64,000 bases of DNA from Gordonia lacunae (GTDB taxonomy: Bacteria; Actinomycetota; Actinomycetes; Mycobacteriales; Mycobacteriaceae). Where the stretch lies: the NCBI RefSeq assembly GCF_002149015.1, contig NZ_NGFO01000007.1, positions 1-64,000 on the forward strand, written 5' to 3'. Below are positions 8,937 to 16,817 of the stretch, one piece after another. A model generated the notes under the pieces. It was not told the origin of the DNA. It saw only the letters and a program-made list of their open reading frames with translations, and did not search any database. The position numbers and the translations under genes were made by a program. Every line of letters starts with the position of its first letter. Positions within the stretch are counted from its first letter, which is position 1.

Positions 8937-9840
8937 TGGACTGCTCCCCGGAGGTTGGACTGGTAATTCGGGAGGTGACGCCACGAGGGTCTGAGTCGGG
9001 TATTGCACCGGGCTCAGACCCTCGAGTCGTTCGGAGGTGCGGTTGTGGTTGTACCAATGGATGTAGTCGTGCGGGGCGGCCTCGAGGGCTTCAGTGTCGA
9101 GGTAGGTGACGTGGTGGAAGCATTCCTCCTTGAGGTGTCCGAAGAACGCTTCCCTCACGGCGTTGTCGTAGCAGTTCCCCTTGCGTGACATCGATTTCTG
9201 CCCAACGACTTCGGCGAGTAGCCGTCCTCAGGTCTTGTGCTGGTATTGGAAGCCTTGATCGGAGTGCACCAATGGGTGCGGCCCGGGTTCGAGGGTGGCG
9301 AATGCGGCCTGCAACGACGAGTGGGTCAGATCCAGATTCGGGGATCGACCGACCGAGTAGGCGAGGATCTCGCGGTTGCACAGGTCCAAGATCGGTGACA
9401 GGTACAGCCTGTTCTCGCCGATGCGGAACTCGGTGACATCGGTGAGCCACTTCTGGTTGGGTGCCTCGGCGGTGAAGTCGCGGTTTGAGTAGGTTCTCGG
9501 CGATGACGCCGGTCTGGCCCTGGTACGACACGTACCGACGCCGGCGGATCTGACTGGCCAGACCGAGTTGACGCATCAGCGCCAGCACGGTCTTCTTCGC
9601 GATCTGCTCGCCGGTCTTGACCAGCTCGCGGTGTACTCGCCGGTGGCCGTAACGCCCCTTGTTGGCGTGGAATATCCCGCTGATCGCAGCTTTGGTCTGT
9701 TCCCACGGGTCGGGATTGCCGACTCGGGCCTGGTGGTAGAAGAACGTGGAGCGTGCCAGCCCAGCCGCGGGGGTGGACCTGTCGGCGATCACCAGCGGGC
9801 CCCGCGAGTTCACGACGTCGTCGAACTCAACAGACTGCGA
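8937..9840 (-). mobile_element. Decayed IS3-family insertion sequence, 5' part missing
   Basis: The right end is recognisable: TGGACTGCTCCCCGGAGG at 8937-8954 begins with TG and resembles inverted repeats of the IS3 group. Inside lies an orfB-type transposase reading on the minus strand. No orfA and no matching left inverted repeat are found up to about 10200, so the element is truncated on that side. The left limit given is approximate, set where transposase similarity stops. Confidence 0.75.
8975..9840 (-). pseudogene. IS3-family transposase OrfB, inactivated
   Basis: The translation shows GLARSTFFYHQAR, then GRYGHRRVHRELVKTGEQ (the HTH_21 region before the integrase core), WLTDVTEFR with the first catalytic Asp, VHSDQGFQYQHKT with the second Asp, and SRKGNCYDNAVREAFFGHLK with the Glu. 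Two lesions break it: one extra A in the run at about 9485-9487, which shifts the frame just before the core, and an in-frame TGA at 9228-9230 where a Trp codon is expected. The gene cannot make an active transposase. Confidence 0.85.
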
Positions 9841-10196
9841 ACGTCTGCCACGAAGTCGTCCGAGATGACTACTTCCGCAGACGCAGGACACGACATTCGA
9901 TCGAGCCCTTGACTCATGGCTTCGAGCTGGTCGTTCGAGAAGCCCGCGCGGTGCTCTATACGGATGCCCACCTCGTCAGCGTAAGCGGGTCCTATGACAA
10001 GAGTGGCCGAAGTGCGCCCCAGGCGGTGTGCCCGTTCGACGACTGAGGCCGCCCACCCCGTGCTCTTGGGGTGAACGGCCTCAGCGTGTTGACGATGGAC
10101 GGTGCCGGTCAGTGCGCCTATCGCCGAACGGCCGCTCGCAGCGTCGAAAAACGGGTGGGCCCGGGGCAATGATCCCGCCACCGTCACGCAATTCAA
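9810..10196 (-). CDS. Hypothetical protein, possibly truncated by the IS remnant
   Basis: An open frame of 128 residues with no recognised domain. The second half (TSATLVIGPAYADEVGIRIE onward) looks more protein-like than the first. It ends at the edge of the IS3 remnant and may be a gene fragment cut by that insertion, or may not be a gene. No clear ribosome-binding site precedes the ATG. This is the only coding candidate in the 370 bases between the IS remnant and the next secreted-protein gene. Confidence 0.25.
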   Translation of the reverse strand: MNCVTVAGSLPRAHPFFDAASGRSAIGALTGTVHRQHAEAVHPKSTGWAASVVERAHRLGRTSATLVIGPAYADEVGIRIEHRAGFSNDQLEAMSQGLDRMSCPASAEVVISDDFVADVRSLLSSTTS

Positions 10197-10216
10197 CAGG
10201 GCTTACCGGCCAGCTA

Positions 10217-10663
10217 TTAGGAGATGCGGAAAATGCCTGCCCCGGGAACGATGGTAGGCGCGGTGCTGGCCGCCGAGATGTGGGCGCTGACGAGGCCCGG
10301 GCCGGTGGGTATCTCTACCGATGTCCCCGGGCGTGCGCCGGCGGGGATGGTGGCGGTGCCGGCGCGGCCGGTGGAGGTGTTGAGCCAGACGATGCGCCCG
10401 CCCTGGGTGTAGTGCAGGCACAGCTGCCGGTTGAAGGTGTTGCAGGAGCTAGTGAGGTTGATTCGCGCGACGCCTGGACGGGCGGTGGTGGCGTTGAACG
10501 TTTGCGAGCTGACCGGCCAGGGAGCGCCGGTGAGCACGGTCTGCTCAATCTGCAATGGTGTAACGGGTGCAGCGACGGCTGGTGCGGGTGCGGCAGCGAG
10601 CGCCGCTGCTACACCCGCCGCAGCGAGCACACCCACGGTAAGACTGCGACTGTTTTGTGGCAT
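10217..10663 (-). CDS. Small secreted protein, beta-rich, unknown function
   Basis: A 148-residue exported protein. The ATG at 10663 is chosen because GAGGAGA lies five bases upstream and a Sec signal peptide follows (charged start, hydrophobic residues 9-25, Ala-rich cleavage site near AVAAP at 31-35). The mature part has two Cys (SSCNTFNRQLC) that could pair, and many short beta-prone segments with TGRAGTATIPAGARPG, suggestive of an Ig-like or surface beta domain. It is followed on the same strand by two other exported-protein genes upstream (10958-11539 and 11575-12117). Function unknown. Confidence 0.75.
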   Translation of the reverse strand: MPQNSRSLTVGVLAAAGVAAALAAAPAPAVAAPVTPLQIEQTVLTGAPWPVSSQTFNATTARPGVARINLTSSCNTFNRQLCLHYTQGGRIVWLNTSTGRAGTATIPAGARPGTSVEIPTGPGLVSAHISAASTAPTIVPGAGIFRIS

Positions 10664-10957
10664 GAGATTCTCCTCGTGGTCAGGGCGCGGTGAAGGCGCC
10701 GGTTCCGGGTAGCGATGGCTGCCCGGCGTTAGGTTTGTAGGCCGACCCGGTGTTGTCTGGGTGAGCACCGAACTATCTTCCTCCACCCATGCGAACTGGG
10801 GACGATCCCCTCATATGCTGACTCTGGTTGGGGTCACCGATGTTGAATCCGCTGTGGGTGAGCAATATTCGTGTGTCACGGCACGGGGGGCCGTAGCTGT
10901 CAGTGGGGATGGCCACGCCTGTGACTCGGTGTGTCTAGCAATACCCGGTGGTAGACG

Positions 10958-11539
10958 TCAGGAGGTGAGTCGGACGGCGCCGAGGCCGGAGCATTCCATG
11001 TAGGGGACAGGGTTTGTTCCTTCGCCGCAGATCCAGTTGCTTCCGGCGACGGTGACTGTGATCGGGAAGTGGGCGCCGCCAGCACGTTTGGCACCTAGAG
11101 CCGATGACACTGACTGGGCGGTCGCGCAGTCGGGCCCGAACGCCCACACTGCCAGGCCGTTGTAGCCGTCGCCGCAGTAGGTGCCGCCTGCGGGTGGTTC
11201 GTTGGGGTCGACGGGGCGTTCGGTGGCGGCTGGTGGAGGTGCTGCGGCGGGGACGTTGTCGGCGGGCGTTCCGGCCGGTGGCTGGCCGTCGGTGCCGATG
11301 TCATCGCTGCTGCCACCGTCGTCGGTGTCGCTGCCGGCGGCGGGGGGTGCAGCCTGTGAGGGTGTGGCCGGGCGGGCCGAATCATGTGATGGTGCAGCGG
11401 AATGGCTGGTCGCGGCTGGGGATGTTGCGATCGACGAGACCGGTGCGTCGGAGGTGGTGTCGGTGCTGCATCCGGTCACGATGGCGGCGGCGAATGCGAG
11501 GATGCCGACGCCCAAGTGCGCGGATCTGGGAAAGGTCAT
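10958..11539 (-). CDS. Putative lipoprotein with Pro/Ala/Ser-rich linker
   Basis: A 193-residue protein. Residues 1-27 are a signal peptide with lipobox AAIVTGC (Cys 25-27 region), so it should be anchored to the outer face of the membrane. About 80 residues of low-complexity Ala/Pro/Ser/Asp linker follow, then a 75-residue Cys-containing C-terminal domain (YCGDGYNG, FGPDCATAQSV, WICGEG, MECSGLG) with the spacing seen in extracytoplasmic Cys-rich domains of actinobacterial exported proteins. A remnant of a related C-terminus lies at 15143-15220. The ATG has AAAGGG upstream. It sits between two other exported-protein genes. Confidence 0.75.
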   Translation of the reverse strand: MTFPRSAHLGVGILAFAAAIVTGCSTDTTSDAPVSSIATSPAATSHSAAPSHDSARPATPSQAAPPAAGSDTDDGGSSDDIGTDGQPPAGTPADNVPAAAPPPAATERPVDPNEPPAGGTYCGDGYNGLAVWAFGPDCATAQSVSSALGAKRAGGAHFPITVTVAGSNWICGEGTNPVPYMECSGLGAVRLTS

Positions 11540-11574
11540 GGTGTGGTTGCCCTTTGCGGTGTCGAGGTGGGCGG

Positions 11575-12117
11575 TCAGGGCACGAGGAGTGCGTTGAGAC
11601 CGGGGATGATGCTGCTGGTCACCGTGCCGCTGTACTGCTCGCGCAGCACGGTCACGGTGGCCACGACCGGGCCGGCGCCGGTGCGGGCGGCGGCCGAGGT
11701 GGGCAGGCTGACCGGGTAACCGGTGACGGGCACGGTGCCGGGTGCAAACGCGGGGCGCTGCCAGTGTCGCAGTGCCACAGTGCCGCTGGCACCGGTGGTC
11801 AGGTTGCGCCACGAGACCGACAGATAGCGGTAGGCGTATTGGTAGTGCCACGGTGCGGGGTTGGTGACGGTGAACGTCACCGAGGATCCTGCTGCGGGCC
11901 GGGCGATCACATGCGTCTGCTGGAATGATCCACCGGGCACACCGCCGGGTCCGGCTTCGATCCCGCCGATCGCAGGGATCGCGAATGACAGTTCCTGCGC
12001 GGCAACCGGGTGTGCTACCGGCTCCGACGGTGTTGCAGCGGCTAGCGGGGTGGCGGCGAACGACAGTGCCGCGACCGAGGCGGCTCCGCCGGTGAGTATG
12101 CGGGTTCGGAGAGACAT
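11575..12117 (-). CDS. Secreted protein, beta-rich, unknown function
   Basis: A 180-residue protein with a clear Sec signal peptide (SLRTRILTGGAASVAALSFA, cleavage near residue 40 after AAATPS). The mature domain is beta-prone, with SVTFTVTNPAPWHYQYAYRY and a C-terminal VVATVTVLREQYSG, suggesting an Ig-like or calycin-type sandwich. No catalytic motif is seen. It is the first of three exported-protein genes on this strand, 35 bases before the lipoprotein gene, and probably heads the operon. AGGACGG lies upstream of the chosen ATG. It has no recognised family. Confidence 0.75.
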   Translation of the reverse strand: MSLRTRILTGGAASVAALSFAATPLAAATPSEPVAHPVAAQELSFAIPAIGGIEAGPGGVPGGSFQQTHVIARPAAGSSVTFTVTNPAPWHYQYAYRYLSVSWRNLTTGASGTVALRHWQRPAFAPGTVPVTGYPVSLPTSAAARTGAGPVVATVTVLREQYSGTVTSSIIPGLNALLVP

Positions 12118-12273
12118 GGAGGACCGTCCTGTCTGAGGTCGTTGCGGATGCAACAGTCTGTATGTTCGATGTGCGTTCGTGGACTACGTGTAGGAGATCG
12201 TTGAGGTGTGGCGTTTGTTACCGGGTCGATCGTCCGAACGATGGTTGGTGGGTCGGTGTACTGCCCGTTCTCG

Positions 12274-13152
12274 TCACTCGAATTCGTCTGCGTGGTCGGT
12301 GGCCCACTGGGTGAAGGTTCTCGCCGGTCGGCCGGTAAGACGCTCGACGTGATCAGTCACTCCGTCGGATGCCGGCCGGTGCACCGAGGCGCAGATCAGT
12401 GCCGCAACCAAGGCTTCTGGCTGCCCATCCGCGAGCATGCGCAATCGGGCCGCCTCTGCAGAGAGCGGGCGAAATCGCAGTGGCCGGTGAAGGGCGGCGC
12501 CGAGCCGAGCCAGTTGATCGCTGCGACTGAGTATTTCGGGTCCGGTCAGGCAATACGGGCTCTTGCCCAGTTCACCGCGTGGGGCCAGTAACGCGGTCAC
12601 CGCGGCCTCGGCGACGTCGCGCTCGTCGACGACTGCTGTCCGCGCGATGTCTGGACCGGACACCTCGTCCGATCTGCGCAACTGTGTCACCCAGCCACGC
12701 GCATTGGCGGCCAGCGTGTCGCTACGCAGCACGATTGAGTCCAACGCAGCGTTGCGGAGTAACCCTTCCATGTCGGCGTGCACCTGTGCGATGGGGTCGC
12801 TTTGCCGAGAACTGTTGTCGTCGACAGCAGTCGATGACAGGTAGACGACGCGTGCCGTGGTCGAAGCGAACTCGTTGATGACCAAACGCGCCGGGCCGGG
12901 ATCGAGCAGAGGCCAGATCAGGAAAACCGCGGTGACCCCGGTCAGCGCGGCCCGCACATCGGCCGGGTTTGCGAGGTCACCTATCGCCCACTCGACGTCG
13001 GAGCGCGGTTCGGGTCGGCTGCGCCCGAAGCCGCGTACGCGTGCACCGCGTCCGACGAGACGGTCGGTGATCTCCCGGCCGACATTGCCGGTCGCGCCGG
13101 TGACCAGGATCAGTGGGCGGCGGCTCGTCGCCGGGTCAGCATTCTGAGGCAT
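12274..13152 (-). CDS. NmrA/SDR-a5-type NAD(P)-binding protein
   Basis: A 292-residue Rossmann protein. The dinucleotide motif GATGNVGREI is near residues 19-28, followed by an Arg-rich strand (RVRGFGRSRPEP) that favours NADP. There is no classical SDR YxxxK, which fits the NmrA-like atypical SDR group (NAD(P)-quinone reductases or redox sensors). It runs divergently from a MerR-family gene, with only 46 bases between starts; two palindromes fill that gap, so the MerR protein almost certainly controls it. The substrate is unknown. Confidence 0.85.
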   Translation of the reverse strand: MPQNADPATSRRPLILVTGATGNVGREITDRLVGRGARVRGFGRSRPEPRSDVEWAIGDLANPADVRAALTGVTAVFLIWPLLDPGPARLVINEFASTTARVVYLSSTAVDDNSSRQSDPIAQVHADMEGLLRNAALDSIVLRSDTLAANARGWVTQLRRSDEVSGPDIARTAVVDERDVAEAAVTALLAPRGELGKSPYCLTGPEILSRSDQLARLGAALHRPLRFRPLSAEAARLRMLADGQPEALVAALICASVHRPASDGVTDHVERLTGRPARTFTQWATDHADEFE

Positions 13153-13158
13153 GATCGA

Positions 13159-13184
13159 AACCTAAAGGTTCATGTTGACATGAA
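13159..13184. promoter_or_regulatory. Two palindromes in the MerR/NmrA divergent promoter
   Basis: AACCTAAAGGTT (13159-13170) and TTCATGTTGACATGAA (13169-13184, arms TTCATG/CATGAA around TTGA) are both perfect inverted repeats and overlap by two bases. They fill most of the 46-base gap between the divergent starts. They are the probable operator of the adjacent MerR-family regulator. Confidence 0.7.
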
Positions 13185-13198
13185 GGCAAGGGGTCGGG

Positions 13199-13570
13199 AT
13201 GCGAACCATCGGAGAGGTTTCCGCCGAACTCGGTGTCGGGGCACATGTCCTGCGGCATTGGGAACAGGTTGGGGCACTCACTGTTGACCGAGATGGCAAC
13301 GGGTACCGGATCTTCGATGACGAAACGATCGAGCGGGCGCGCACGGTGCTGAAACTCCGGAGAGTAGGGCTCTCGCTACCCGAAGTGCGGGCGGCAATGG
13401 CGCCGAAGAAGTCGACGGCTCAGGCAGTTGTGAGGGCAAAGATCGAGGCCCTCGAAGACGAGATCTTCCGACGACGGCAGGCGATCATATTTCTGCAGCA
13501 CACAGTCGAGTGTCGACACCGATATCTTGACGACTGCCCCGAGTGCGCAGGCTTCATCCACGACTCCTAG
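13199..13570 (+). CDS. MerR-family transcriptional regulator
   Basis: A 123-residue regulator. The winged helix-turn-helix (residues 1-70) shows IGEVSAELGVGAHVLRHWEQ and the wing GNGYRIFDDE. A dimerisation helix follows (about 75-105). The short C-terminus has three Cys in ECRHRYLDDCPECAG, a plausible metal- or redox-sensing site. AAGGGG lies upstream of the ATG. The gene is divergent from the NmrA-type oxidoreductase, its likely target, with an overlapping pair of palindromes between them. The signal is not identified. Confidence 0.9.
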   Translation: MRTIGEVSAELGVGAHVLRHWEQVGALTVDRDGNGYRIFDDETIERARTVLKLRRVGLSLPEVRAAMAPKKSTAQAVVRAKIEALEDEIFRRRQAIIFLQHTVECRHRYLDDCPECAGFIHDS

Positions 13571-13634
13571 AACGCCGGGGAAGGCCTCAGCAGCTCTCGA
13601 CTCTGCCTGGCAACTGACCCTGACACTAGCAGTC

Positions 13635-13967
13635 CTAAATTCGAAAGACCGAGAGATACGTCGCATCCTCCAGGGCCTCGAAGTCGTCGTGGCGTGAGCC
13701 GATGGCCGCGACATAGGCCCCGCCGCTGGTCATCTCGATGCCCTGGTTTCGTAAGCGCCCGCTCAGCACATGCGAGAACTCGGTCGAGGTGTGCTCATGC
13801 GGTGAACCGCGGTAGCCCGCCCGCGCCTCGACAAGGACGAGCATGTAATCGTCTCCTGAAGCCAGGACCTTGGCCCTGGCCAGGTCGCCCTCGCCCCACG
13901 GCACCCAGTCCGCAGTGCCATCGGGATTGATATCCCAGCCAGCGGTCGATACTGAGGAGGTGTCCAT
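13635..13967 (-). CDS. Single-domain cupin protein
   Basis: A 110-residue small beta-barrel protein. The motif GSPHEHTSTEFSHVLSGRL (residues about 58-76) carries His-His-Glu ligands of the first cupin motif. The second cupin motif is weak: GSRHDDFEALED near the C-terminus has one His. The ATG at 13967 is chosen for AGGGAAGG upstream; an in-frame extension to 14042 looks unlikely. It is divergent from a LysR gene 140 bases away and may be its target. Function may be sensing or a small-molecule conversion; no substrate is evident. Confidence 0.75.
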   Translation of the reverse strand: MDTSSVSTAGWDINPDGTADWVPWGEGDLARAKVLASGDDYMLVLVEARAGYRGSPHEHTSTEFSHVLSGRLRNQGIEMTSGGAYVAAIGSRHDDFEALEDATYLSVFRI

Positions 13968-14107
13968 CTCGCCTTCCCTTCGGGTCGAATTGTCAGACGG
14001 CACAGTATTTCCAGTCAATACGGCCGCGTTGGTCAGAACCATGGTGCGGCCAGTCGACCATTCATGTCCATTCCGCAGTCATCTTCCGGATCGTTTACTG
14101 TGACTGA

Positions 14108-15019
14108 ATGATCGATGTTCTCGGCCTACGGGTGCTCGTCGCGGTCGCTGACGTAGGTAGCGTGACGGGTGCAGCACGAGAACTCGGGTACAGCCCCTCG
14201 AACGTGACCCAGCACATTCGACGCCTGGAGAGGGCCCTTAACGCACCCATGGTCGAGCGGACCGGGCGCCGCATCATCCTCACAGACCGCGCGCAGGCAC
14301 TGGTGGATCGTGGCCGTAACCTGCTTCTGGCGCTCGACGACCTCGCCGATGGCACGACCTCCGGCCCATCGGGCTCGATCGACGTCGGCGCGTTCCCCAC
14401 AGGCCTGCGTGGCCTGCTCATTCCGGCTATCGCCGAGCTCGCCGAGGGCAGCCCGGCCCTGAAAATCCAACCTCGCGAGTTGGAGCCGGATGTGGCGTTG
14501 GACCTGCTCCGCGCGGGCCGTCTTCACGCCGCGATCGTCAAGGAATGGGGGGCGATCCGGTCGCACGAGGACGAGGTCGTGCAGGAGCAGGCACTCGGTA
14601 CAGACCCTGTCGATGTCCTTCTGCCTGCAGAGCATCGGCTAGCACGTGCAACGTCGCTCACGCTGCAGGACCTGGCCGAGCAGTCATGGGCGCTCACGCC
14701 CCGCGAAGACCCTACGTACCGCGACTGGTTCACCAGCCATCAGAAAGTTCTCGCGCTTCGACCGCACGCGATCTACGAAGCCAGTGAATTCGCCTCTCTC
14801 GTCAGCTTCGTGGAGCACGGCCTCGCCATCACCGTGTTGCCCCGGCTCGGCCGTGCGCCGCTCCCGAACGCCGTTGTGCCTGTGCCACTCAGTAACCCAG
14901 ACGCAAGCCGGACGATATCCATCGCGACCCGCCGGACCTCGCAGTCCTCCGCAAACCTGGTGTCGCTCATCGCGGCGCTCCGCGAGCAAGCGAGCAAGGC
15001 CCTGATTCAGACACGGTGA
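14108..15019 (+). CDS. LysR-family transcriptional regulator
   Basis: A 303-residue LTTR. The N-terminal winged HTH (residues 1-62) has the usual core VTGAARELGYSPSNVTQHIRR and MVERTGRRIILTDRA. The remaining 220 residues form the periplasmic-binding-protein-like effector domain, with ALTPREDPTYRDWF and EHGLAITVLPRLGR (the conserved GxGIxxLP-type region). It is divergent from the cupin gene; LTTRs commonly regulate the divergent neighbour, so the cupin is the best candidate target. The effector is unknown. Confidence 0.93.
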   Translation: MIDVLGLRVLVAVADVGSVTGAARELGYSPSNVTQHIRRLERALNAPMVERTGRRIILTDRAQALVDRGRNLLLALDDLADGTTSGPSGSIDVGAFPTGLRGLLIPAIAELAEGSPALKIQPRELEPDVALDLLRAGRLHAAIVKEWGAIRSHEDEVVQEQALGTDPVDVLLPAEHRLARATSLTLQDLAEQSWALTPREDPTYRDWFTSHQKVLALRPHAIYEASEFASLVSFVEHGLAITVLPRLGRAPLPNAVVPVPLSNPDASRTISIATRRTSQSSANLVSLIAALREQASKALIQTR

Positions 15020-15142
15020 ACTCTCGCCTGTGCTCACCCGCGCTCGGCTGGGCGTCACATGCCGGGACGGCAGACTGGTGTCGCCGGCCGCGCGGACTCA
15101 AATGTGCGGGGATCGTGATGACGTTCGTGCGCCGGACGACGC

Positions 15143-15220
15143 TCAGGAGGTGAGTCGCACGGATCCGAGGTTGCTGGAGCATTCGAGGTTGCCGTTGCTG
15201 TCGATGGCGCGGGTGCGCAT
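15143..15220 (-). pseudogene. C-terminal remnant of a lipoprotein-like gene
   Basis: Reading on the minus strand, this stretch encodes SNGNLECSSNLGSVRLTS followed by TGA. It matches the end of the lipoprotein at 10958-11539 (MECSGLGAVRLTS, TGA), and the DNA around both stops shares TCAGGAGGTGAGTCG. No intact gene precedes it, so it is read as the leftover tail of a paralogue. The region 15020-15343 holds nothing else that could be supported. Confidence 0.5.
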
Positions 15221-15343
15221 TCCGACCGTCGTCGACCGGCTCCCGGAGTGGGCCCGGCGAGGTCGACGACTCCCAACTCGGCCTGCATGAGGGTCGCTGG
15301 ATGGCCTACGACCTTGGCGAAACCACAACCGCGTGAGGCGAAT

Positions 15344-15541
15344 GTGAAATTCGCTGTCGGACAACGCGTACGCACCATCGACCTGCTGTCATCGTTCCGT
15401 GACGCCGAGGGCCTACGGTGCGCGCTGGCCGGGAAAGTGACCGCACTTGACGCCGGCGACGTTCAGGTGACAATCAGCGCACCCGGGGACTGGGCAGGCA
15501 AGACGATGACGTCCCCGGACCTCATCGAGCACATCGACTGA
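15344..15541 (+). CDS. Small hypothetical protein, SH3/KOW-like
   Basis: A 65-residue protein starting at GTG (VKFAVGQRVRTIDLLSS). The start is chosen for GAGG seven bases upstream and because upstream residues look non-conserved. The pattern KFAVGQRVR then GLRCALAGKVTALDAGDVQVTI suggests a small SH3-like barrel as in KOW or Tudor-like modules. No function is assigned. It lies between a lipoprotein remnant and a small membrane-protein gene that converges on it. Confidence 0.5.
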   Translation: MKFAVGQRVRTIDLLSSFRDAEGLRCALAGKVTALDAGDVQVTISAPGDWAGKTMTSPDLIEHID

Positions 15542-15574
15542 CAACGTGGCTGCACCTCGTCGAGAACGTACAGG

Positions 15575-15844
15575 TCAGTAAGACATGTACAGACCAAAAA
15601 GACCCACCCCGACAAGCCCACCCGCCCCTACCCGCGTCCAGAATTTCACCATCGGGGAGACAGCCGATAGGTACTCGCGTCGGGCGAGGATGTACATACT
15701 GATCAACACAATCAGACCGACAACGATCCAGGTCCACCAGAGGGAGGTGAATTGTTGGAAGAACGGTTGGAGCGGAGGCTTTTGCGGCTCGGGAGGGGTG
15801 AAGACGTTGTCGTCTGCAATGTTCATGAACGCAGTGTGCCGCAT
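15575..15844 (-). CDS. Small membrane protein with two transmembrane segments
   Basis: An 89-residue protein with a polar, Pro-rich N-terminus (FTPPEPQKPPLQ) and two hydrophobic helices at about residues 34-52 (SLWWTWIVVGLIVLISMYIL) and 70-87 (VGAGGLVGVGLFGLYM), separated by a short basic loop. A start six codons later (15826) is equally possible. No family is recognised. It converges on the small SH3-like gene with 33 bases between stops. Confidence 0.6.
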   Translation of the reverse strand: MRHTAFMNIADDNVFTPPEPQKPPLQPFFQQFTSLWWTWIVVGLIVLISMYILARREYLSAVSPMVKFWTRVGAGGLVGVGLFGLYMSY

Positions 15845-16074
15845 GATCCTGACAGACCCGGGGAGGGACCTTCGGTGGGTGACAGCGGGGAGGGGAGCTG
15901 TTGCGCCGTCGGCTTATTCGTTGCATGTGGGAGTATTGGGCGCGCGGGCGCGTGACGTTGGGGGTCGGGTCAACAGGCGGGTCCCTGTCGATGCCCCGCG
16001 GGTGGAGACCCCTCGCCGGAATCTGCTACCGGCAGATGCGTATTCATCACCGCGGTTGCGCACTGGCGGCTCGG

Positions 16075-16593
16075 CTACGTCCCGCTGTAGACCACGAACA
16101 GCTGGGTGTGCGACGGGGCGGAGTTCAGAACGACTGCCCGTTCAGCCTGGTTCAGTGATTGATCGGGACTGCGGGCACTCTCGGAGCGGCTGATCCGCGC
16201 GCCACCGCCGTCGGGGCAGGTCAAACCAAGCTCGGTGAGATCTTGACCGGCCCACGGTGAGGGGATAGACGCGCACGGCAGGCCCTCGAACTCGGACAGC
16301 ACGTCACTGACGTCGGCTGCCCGCAACGTCCGGAACTGATCGGCTGGCCCGTCGTACCGGATGGCGAACGCTGAGGAGCCGACTGAAGCCACTGGCCACA
16401 CAAAGCCCTGAGCGAACTCGAAACCATCGGGGACGTGCATGCCTCGTTGTTCAACGCGATGAGCAGCGTCGTTTGCGTCGATGCTCTTGCGGTACGGCGG
16501 TTCCTGAAACCCGCATGCGGCGGCCAGCATCCCGGCACACAATGCCACCGCCAGGGTCACTACACCCGAACGAACTCGACCGGAGCGGGTCAT
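16075..16593 (-). CDS. Putative lipoprotein, unknown function
   Basis: A 172-residue protein with a signal peptide (VVTLAVALCAGMLAAAC) and lipobox LAAAC; the lipidated Cys is residue 27. The mature part has the look of small mycobacterial-type lipoproteins: FEFAQGFVWPVASVGSSAFAIRYDGP and one more Cys pair (PCAS, LTCPDGG). No catalytic motif is seen. The 230 bases downstream, to the small membrane-protein gene, hold nothing recognisable. A short open frame and the next large gene run divergently from it. Confidence 0.7.
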   Translation of the reverse strand: MTRSGRVRSGVVTLAVALCAGMLAAACGFQEPPYRKSIDANDAAHRVEQRGMHVPDGFEFAQGFVWPVASVGSSAFAIRYDGPADQFRTLRAADVSDVLSEFEGLPCASIPSPWAGQDLTELGLTCPDGGGARISRSESARSPDQSLNQAERAVVLNSAPSHTQLFVVYSGT

Positions 16594-16711
16594 CTCTCTC
16601 CCCTGTTAGAAGTACGCGCGACGAGTACCGAAGCCGCTGCTGGGAACCGCCCGACTCTATGCGTCGAGCAGGGGACGGCATCGAGACCGTCGAGCGTGTC
16701 AGCATCAGCGC

Positions 16712-16807
16712 ATGGCGTACACCTACCGCGACTTTGAATGGCTCGCGATCACGCGGTGGGCCACGATCAACACCGTCTTCGGAACATCGACGGCGAACCT
16801 AGGGTAG
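16712..16807 (+). CDS. Very short ORF (31 codons) upstream of the ComJ-like gene
   Basis: ATG at 16712 opens a 31-residue frame (MAYTYRDFEWLAITRWATIN then about eleven more residues, stop TAG at 16805-16807). It ends ten bases before the next gene start, which has its own Shine-Dalgarno sequence overlapping this stop (GGGTAGGAGTAGGAAG). It could be a leader peptide, a truncated gene or chance. No homologue is recognised. Confidence 0.3.
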   Translation: MAYTYRDFEWLAITRWATINTVFGTSTANLG

Positions 16808-16817
16808 GAGTAGGAAG

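Noticed and set aside
9003-10693. Plus-strand open frames across the IS3 remnant and the first secreted gene
   Set aside because: They are low-complexity shadows of the transposase remnant and secreted-protein gene, without ribosome-binding sites.
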